Assembly (NCBI GenBank): GCA_023424585.1
Contig: JAFADT010000099.1
Location: forward strand, 1 to 8,091
DNA from: Pseudomonadota bacterium
GTDB lineage: Bacteria > Myxococcota > Myxococcia > Myxococcales > Myxococcaceae
Length of the DNA stretch: 8,091 nt
Direction: 5' to 3'
This document shows positions 4,429-8,091 of the stretch, in pieces. The notes beneath the pieces are model-generated. The model was given only the letters and a program-made list of their open reading frames with translations, did not search any database and was not told the DNA's origin. A program made the position numbers and the translations under genes. The first letter of the stretch is position 1; the number at the start of each line of letters is the position of its first letter.

Positions 4429-7400
4429 ATGTACTGTCCTGACTGCCGACAAGAACGCCTGGGGAGCGCGGCCCAGTGCGTCGTCTGTGGCAATCGTCTC
4501 GCCGCTCGCGCGCGCTCCGCCATCGAGGCCGAGCTCGCGCACGTCCACTTCCTCCTGGATGAGGTGCGTCGCTGGGACCCCGGCGAGGTGCCGCCCCACG
4601 TCGGCCGCCGCCTCGCCGAGCGCTACGAGCGACAGGCCCGCGTCCTTCTCTCCGTCCTCACCGAGACGCCCATCGAGGCGCTGACCTCCGCGCCCGTCGA
4701 GCCCCCGCAGGACGCCGTGGTGGCTCCCTCGATGGGAGAGGGCGCCGTTGCCCTCGGTCCCGTGACGCTTCCCTCCGGGGATGCCGCTTCCACCGAGGTC
4801 CCGGTTGCGCAAGCCGTGGCCTCCGACGCCGCAGAGGACCTCGTCCCCGCCGCGCACATCGCCGATGCCTCCACCACGGAGGCGCCCGCTGAGCCCGTTG
4901 CCGCTGCTGACGCCGCTGCCGTCGCGCAGGTCGCTGCCACCACCTACGTTGCCGCTGCTGACGCCGCTGCCGTCGCGCAGGTCGCTGCCACCACCCACGT
5001 TGCCGCAGCTGACGCCGCTGTCCCCGACGCCGCCGCGATCCCCAACGCCGCGGGCGCCACGTTCCACTTCAACTCGCTCGACCTCATCGCGTGCCTCGGC
5101 ATCGCGTCCCTGTCGGATGGCTCGGCGGCTCGCCGGCTGAACACCTCGCGTGCGCCCGCTGCCTCCCGCGCGCAGGACGCGAACGCATCGCGCGCCTCCG
5201 CGGCCCGCCGGCTGCCTCCGAACCCGGCCGAACCGTTCATGGAGCCGCCCGCTCCGAACAGCCGCACCGCCCGACTCATCGAGAAGACCTCCTCGTGGAG
5301 CAGCGTGTGGCGGCCGTTCCTCTACGAGAGCATCGCGTGGTTCATCGGCGCGTTCCTCATCCTCTCCGGCACGCTCTACTTCGTCTTCGAGTCCTGGGAC
5401 GGGATGACGTCCGTCACCCGCTCGCTCACCGTCTTCCTGATGACCGTGGGCTACTCCGTCGGCTTCTCCGTGTGGGGTGGCGTCCTCGCCCGTCGCGACT
5501 CCCTGCGCAAGCCGGGTCACATCCTCGGCCTCATCGGCGCCGCCGTGGCCCCGCTCGGTGGCGTCGCGCTGGGCCCCCTGGGCTTCGGTGAGGCCCTCCA
5601 ACTCGACGGCGTGCGCCCCGTGCTGCTCGTGCCGCTGCTCTTCGTCTGGGCCGGCGCCGCCGCCTGGCTCGCTCGCAAGCCCACCGAGTTCTTCGACGCG
5701 CCCTCCCGCCCGTTCATCCAACTGGGCCTCGTTGGCGCCACGCTCATCATGGGCCTGGCTCCCCTGGCCGCGCGCATGGGCGCCCCGGCGGTGTGGCTCA
5801 ACGCCCTGCCGTGCGTCCTCTTCTTCCTGCTGTCGAGCAAGGCCCCCACCACGCCTCGCAAGAGCAGGGTGCTCGCGTTCGCGCTCGCCGCGCCGCTGTA
5901 CCTCACCGCGCTGTTCGCCATCCGCCTGCACCTGGGGCTGAGCGCCGCGGGCGTCTCCGTCCCTCCTGGGACCTACGCGCCGTTCGCCGCCTTCCTGCTC
6001 GCCACCTGCCTGCGCTTCCGCACGCTCGACGTGAAGCGCGCAGCGGATCCGCTCGCGGTCGTCACCATCGCGCTCCAGGTGGCCTGCCTCGCGGGCGCCA
6101 TCGCCGGCACCAGGCCCGCCTTCTTCTTCACCGCCGCCATCTTCACCGGCACGCTCGTGTCGCTGTCTCGCGGCCCCGTGAGCCGGCTGCCGTGGCTCTA
6201 CCCGGCGTATGCGGGCGCCTACTTCAGCTATGCGTCCAGCGCGCAGTTGATCCCGCACGCCCTCACCCTGCTCATCAACGCCATCAAGACGCGCATGGGC
6301 TACCCGCCCGCGGCGCCGCTGCCCTTCCAGTACGGCGCGCTGACGGCGCTTCCCTTCGTGCTCGCGGGGCTGGTGCTCGCGTTCTTCTGCCAGAAGCGCG
6401 GCGAGCGCACCGGGGACGCGCGCTCCCTGGGGATCGCGGACGTGCTGCTGCGCGCCACCACCTGGGCCGCGCCCGCGTTCGCGCTCTACTCACACCTGGG
6501 GCCCGACTCGCGGCCCTCCTTCACCGCCACGCTCGCCCTGGCCGTGATGTCCCTGGGCGCGGGCCTGCTGTTCAAGCGCTTCCCGCTGTCCGCGGTGGGC
6601 TCGGTGCTCTTCGGCGTGCTGCCCTTCAGCGCCCTCCGCGTCTACGGCGCGGGCCCCGCGTCCGTCGTGGCGGGCGTCCTGGCGCTGGGCCTGGCGGGGG
6701 TCGCCTGGCGCCTCGTGGACGAGCGCACGCGGCGCTTCGTCTCCGCTGTCGCCGGCGTCATCGCGACGTGCGGATTCGCCATCGCGCTCGGAACGTCTCC
6801 CGTCGCCGCGCCCGTCGTGGGCATGACGCTGGGGAGCGCGGGCGTCCTGCTGGCCGCCCTCCGGCTGCGCGACGAGCGCTTCCTGGCCTACGGCGCCTTC
6901 CTCGCGGGCGCCATCCTGCCGAAGCTCGCCGGGGCCCACTCCACGCAGGCGCTGCTCGCGGCGATGGTGGGCGGCTCGCTGGCGCTGGCGCTCCTGGGCG
7001 AGCGCGGCGGCCTGCTCAAGCGCTTCGGCGTGCCGGGCCTCCTGTACGCGGTGCTCGCGGTGCTGTGGGGCCTGGTCGACCGGACCTTCATGGGGCCCGT
7101 GCTGCTCACCGCCGCCGCGACGGTGGCGGTGGCCTCCCGCACCTTCCCGGGCGTGCGGCCGCTCGCGGTCGTGCTCGTGGGCTTCGCGCTCCTGCCGGAC
7201 GTGCCGCGCCTCTACACCGCGTGGGGGATGTCGCCGGGGCTGTCGCTGGCGCTGCTCATCGCGGGCTCGCTCCTGGGCTCCGTCGTCGCCGCTCGCAAGG
7301 GCCGCGGCGGGAGCACCACCGCCGCGGGCATCCTCGCGCTCGTCCTGCCGCTGGTGCCGGTGGTCCTGGCCCGCTCCAGTGACCGCTCCCTGTTCCTGCT

Positions 7401-8091
7401 GGGCGCGGCGTTGGCGGCGCTCTTCACCGCCCGCACGCTGCCCGTGACGCTGGGGCTGACGCTGGCCACCCTCGAGGCCACCGTCGCGGTGCACACGGCC
7501 GGCCCGCTGGCCCTGCTGGGGCTCGCCGCGTTCTTCAGCATCCTGGCGCTCCTGGACGACGTGCCCGCCGTGAAGCGCATCGCCACGGGCGGCGCGTCCT
7601 TCCGCGTGGCCTCCACGCTGTGCGCGATGGCGGTGATGGTGGACTCCGCCATGTCCTGGCACGGGCACGTGGGGAGCGACGCCGTCCCGCTCGCGCTCAT
7701 CGGGCCCGCGCTGCTGCCGCTGCTGTGGACGCGCTCGCTGCGCCAGCCCTTCGCCGCGGCGCTGATGGTGCTCTACGGCGTGCTGACGCTGACGGCCTGG
7801 AGCTCGCCGCCCCCGTGGATCGCGCTGCTGCCGCTCTTCCCGCTGCTCGTGGTCCGCGCCGTGGAGCACGTGCCCGCCGTGGCCTCGCTGCTCCTGCTCT
7901 CGCGCGAGGAGGGCCCGCGCCACGAGCTGTCCAAGTGGATGCAGGTGGCGGTCGCGAGCCTGGGCGTATTGGTGCTGGTGTTCCCGGAGCAGGCGCTGGG
8001 GCAGCGCACGGCCCTCTGCTGCGCCATCGCGCTGGTGCCCATGACGGGCCCGCGGCCCTCCATCCGCGTCATCGTCGCGTCCCTGTTGCTG
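4429..8091 (+). CDS. Giant zinc-ribbon polytopic membrane protein (runs off right edge)
   Basis: 1221 codons without a stop. Residues 1-21 are a zinc ribbon: C3-P-D-C6, then C17-V-V-C20-G. Residues about 31-77 form a charged helical segment. Residues about 78-290 are a low-complexity Ala/Pro linker: 72-234 contain no Lys or Arg, then 235-287 are Arg-rich. From about residue 299 to the edge I count about 30 to 36 hydrophobic segments by eye. The first (about 299-322, Y-E-S-I-A-W-F-I-G...) is followed by E-S-W-D-G and T-R, a pattern resembling DUF2157-like membrane proteins. The order zinc ribbon, helix, linker, very many membrane segments also recalls actinobacterial 'SCO7613 C-terminal domain' proteins. 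Both are resemblances from memory, not matches. No catalytic motif was seen. It would sit in the inner membrane with the ribbon probably cytoplasmic. It is divergent from the acetyltransferase. The coding call is sure, the function unknown. Confidence 0.85.
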   Translation, partial: MYCPDCRQERLGSAAQCVVCGNRLAARARSAIEAELAHVHFLLDEVRRWDPGEVPPHVGRRLAERYERQARVLLSVLTETPIEALTSAPVEPPQDAVVAPSMGEGAVALGPVTLPSGDAASTEVPVAQAVASDAAEDLVPAAHIADASTTEAPAEPVAAADAAAVAQVAATTYVAAADAAAVAQVAATTHVAAADAAVPDAAAIPNAAGATFHFNSLDLIACLGIASLSDGSAARRLNTSRAPAASRAQDANASRASAARRLPPNPAEPFMEPPAPNSRTARLIEKTSSWSSVWRPFLYESIAWFIGAFLILSGTLYFVFESWDGMTSVTRSLTVFLMTVGYSVGFSVWGGVLARRDSLRKPGHILGLIGAAVAPLGGVALGPLGFGEALQLDGVRPVLLVPLLFVWAGAAAWLARKPTEFFDAPSRPFIQLGLVGATLIMGLAPLAARMGAPAVWLNALPCVLFFLLSSKAPTTPRKSRVLAFALAAPLYLTALFAIRLHLGLSAAGVSVPPGTYAPFAAFLLATCLRFRTLDVKRAADPLAVVTIALQVACLAGAIAGTRPAFFFTAAIFTGTLVSLSRGPVSRLPWLYPAYAGAYFSYASSAQLIPHALTLLINAIKTRMGYPPAAPLPFQYGALTALPFVLAGLVLAFFCQKRGERTGDARSLGIADVLLRATTWAAPAFALYSHLGPDSRPSFTATLALAVMSLGAGLLFKRFPLSAVGSVLFGVLPFSALRVYGAGPASVVAGVLALGLAGVAWRLVDERTRRFVSAVAGVIATCGFAIALGTSPVAAPVVGMTLGSAGVLLAALRLRDERFLAYGAFLAGAILPKLAGAHSTQALLAAMVGGSLALALLGERGGLLKRFGVPGLLYAVLAVLWGLVDRTFMGPVLLTAAATVAVASRTFPGVRPLAVVLVGFALLPDVPRLYTAWGMSPGLSLALLIAGSLLGSVVAARKGRGGSTTAAGILALVLPLVPVVLARSSDRSLFLLGAALAALFTARTLPVTLGLTLATLEATVAVHTAGPLALLGLAAFFSILALLDDVPAVKRIATGGASFRVASTLCAMAVMVDSAMSWHGHVGSDAVPLALIGPALLPLLWTRSLRQPFAAALMVLYGVLTLTAWSSPPPWIALLPLFPLLVVRAVEHVPAVASLLLLSREEGPRHELSKWMQVAVASLGVLVLVFPEQALGQRTALCCAIALVPMTGPRPSIRVIVASLLL
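4897..5020 (+). repeat. 51-bp tandem duplication in the membrane-protein linker
   Basis: Unit 1 (4897-4947) and unit 2 (4948-4998) are 51 bp each and differ at one base (TAC versus CAC, Tyr173 versus His190). A third, partial unit begins at 4999 and stays similar for about 22 bp. Because 51 is a multiple of three, each unit adds 17 residues (V-A-A-A-D-A-A-A-V-A-Q-V-A-A-T-T-Y/H) without breaking the frame. Near identity at silent positions points to a recent duplication by slippage or unequal recombination. The linker length probably varies between strains. Confidence 0.9.

Noticed and set aside
4075..6258. 727-codon open frame on the minus strand
   Set aside because: It overlaps the acetyltransferase in another frame and the membrane-protein gene antisense. 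Its composition is Gly/Arg/Glu/His biased with no domain; it is a by-product of high GC.
5793..7382. 529-codon open frame on the plus strand
   Set aside because: It lies in a second frame inside the large membrane-protein gene. Arg/Ala/Gly/Pro-rich composition and no start signal mark it as a shadow.
6490..7923. 477-codon open frame on the minus strand
   Set aside because: Its Arg/Gln/His/Glu-rich composition without any fold signal is the antisense shadow of the membrane segments of the large plus-strand gene.

Overview
The window is very GC-rich, with strong G/C preference at third codon positions in most genes. Together with the gene content (a bacterial acyl-CoA oxidase, an endonuclease III with a basic N-terminal tail, a short-signal lipoprotein, a very large polytopic membrane protein), this suggests a myxobacterium of the Myxococcus/Corallococcus type. 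That assignment is inference from style; no marker gene is present.

Six loci alternate strictly in strand. (1) Bases 1-806, minus: N-terminal 268 codons of an acyl-CoA oxidase/dehydrogenase-like enzyme with an extra N-terminal helical domain, running off the left edge. (2) 1059-2327, plus: a soluble two-HKD phospholipase D/cardiolipin synthase family enzyme. (3) 2331-3101, minus: an endonuclease III family DNA glycosylase/AP lyase with an intact iron-sulfur motif. (4) 3196-3758, plus: a small lipoprotein gene that appears to be split by a one-base frameshift near 3556-3558. (5) 3762-4262, minus: a GNAT acetyltransferase. (6) 4429-8091 and beyond, plus: a zinc-ribbon protein with a long low-complexity linker and roughly 30 or more hydrophobic segments, open at the right edge.

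No two neighbouring genes share a strand, so there is no operon here, and I see no shared pathway. Both convergent junctions have a gap of exactly 3 bp, leaving no room for separate terminators. The three divergent gaps (about 250, 94 and 166 bp) carry all the regulatory sequence. They hold a candidate promoter, a probable leaderless start with a -10 element, and two good inverted repeats.

Nothing here is a clear new multi-gene system. The most interesting objects are the giant zinc-ribbon membrane protein, with its 163-residue linker lacking Lys and Arg and its nearly perfect 51-bp tandem duplication; the extra N-terminal domain on the acyl-CoA oxidase; and the broken lipoprotein. No RNA gene, CRISPR array or insertion sequence was seen.
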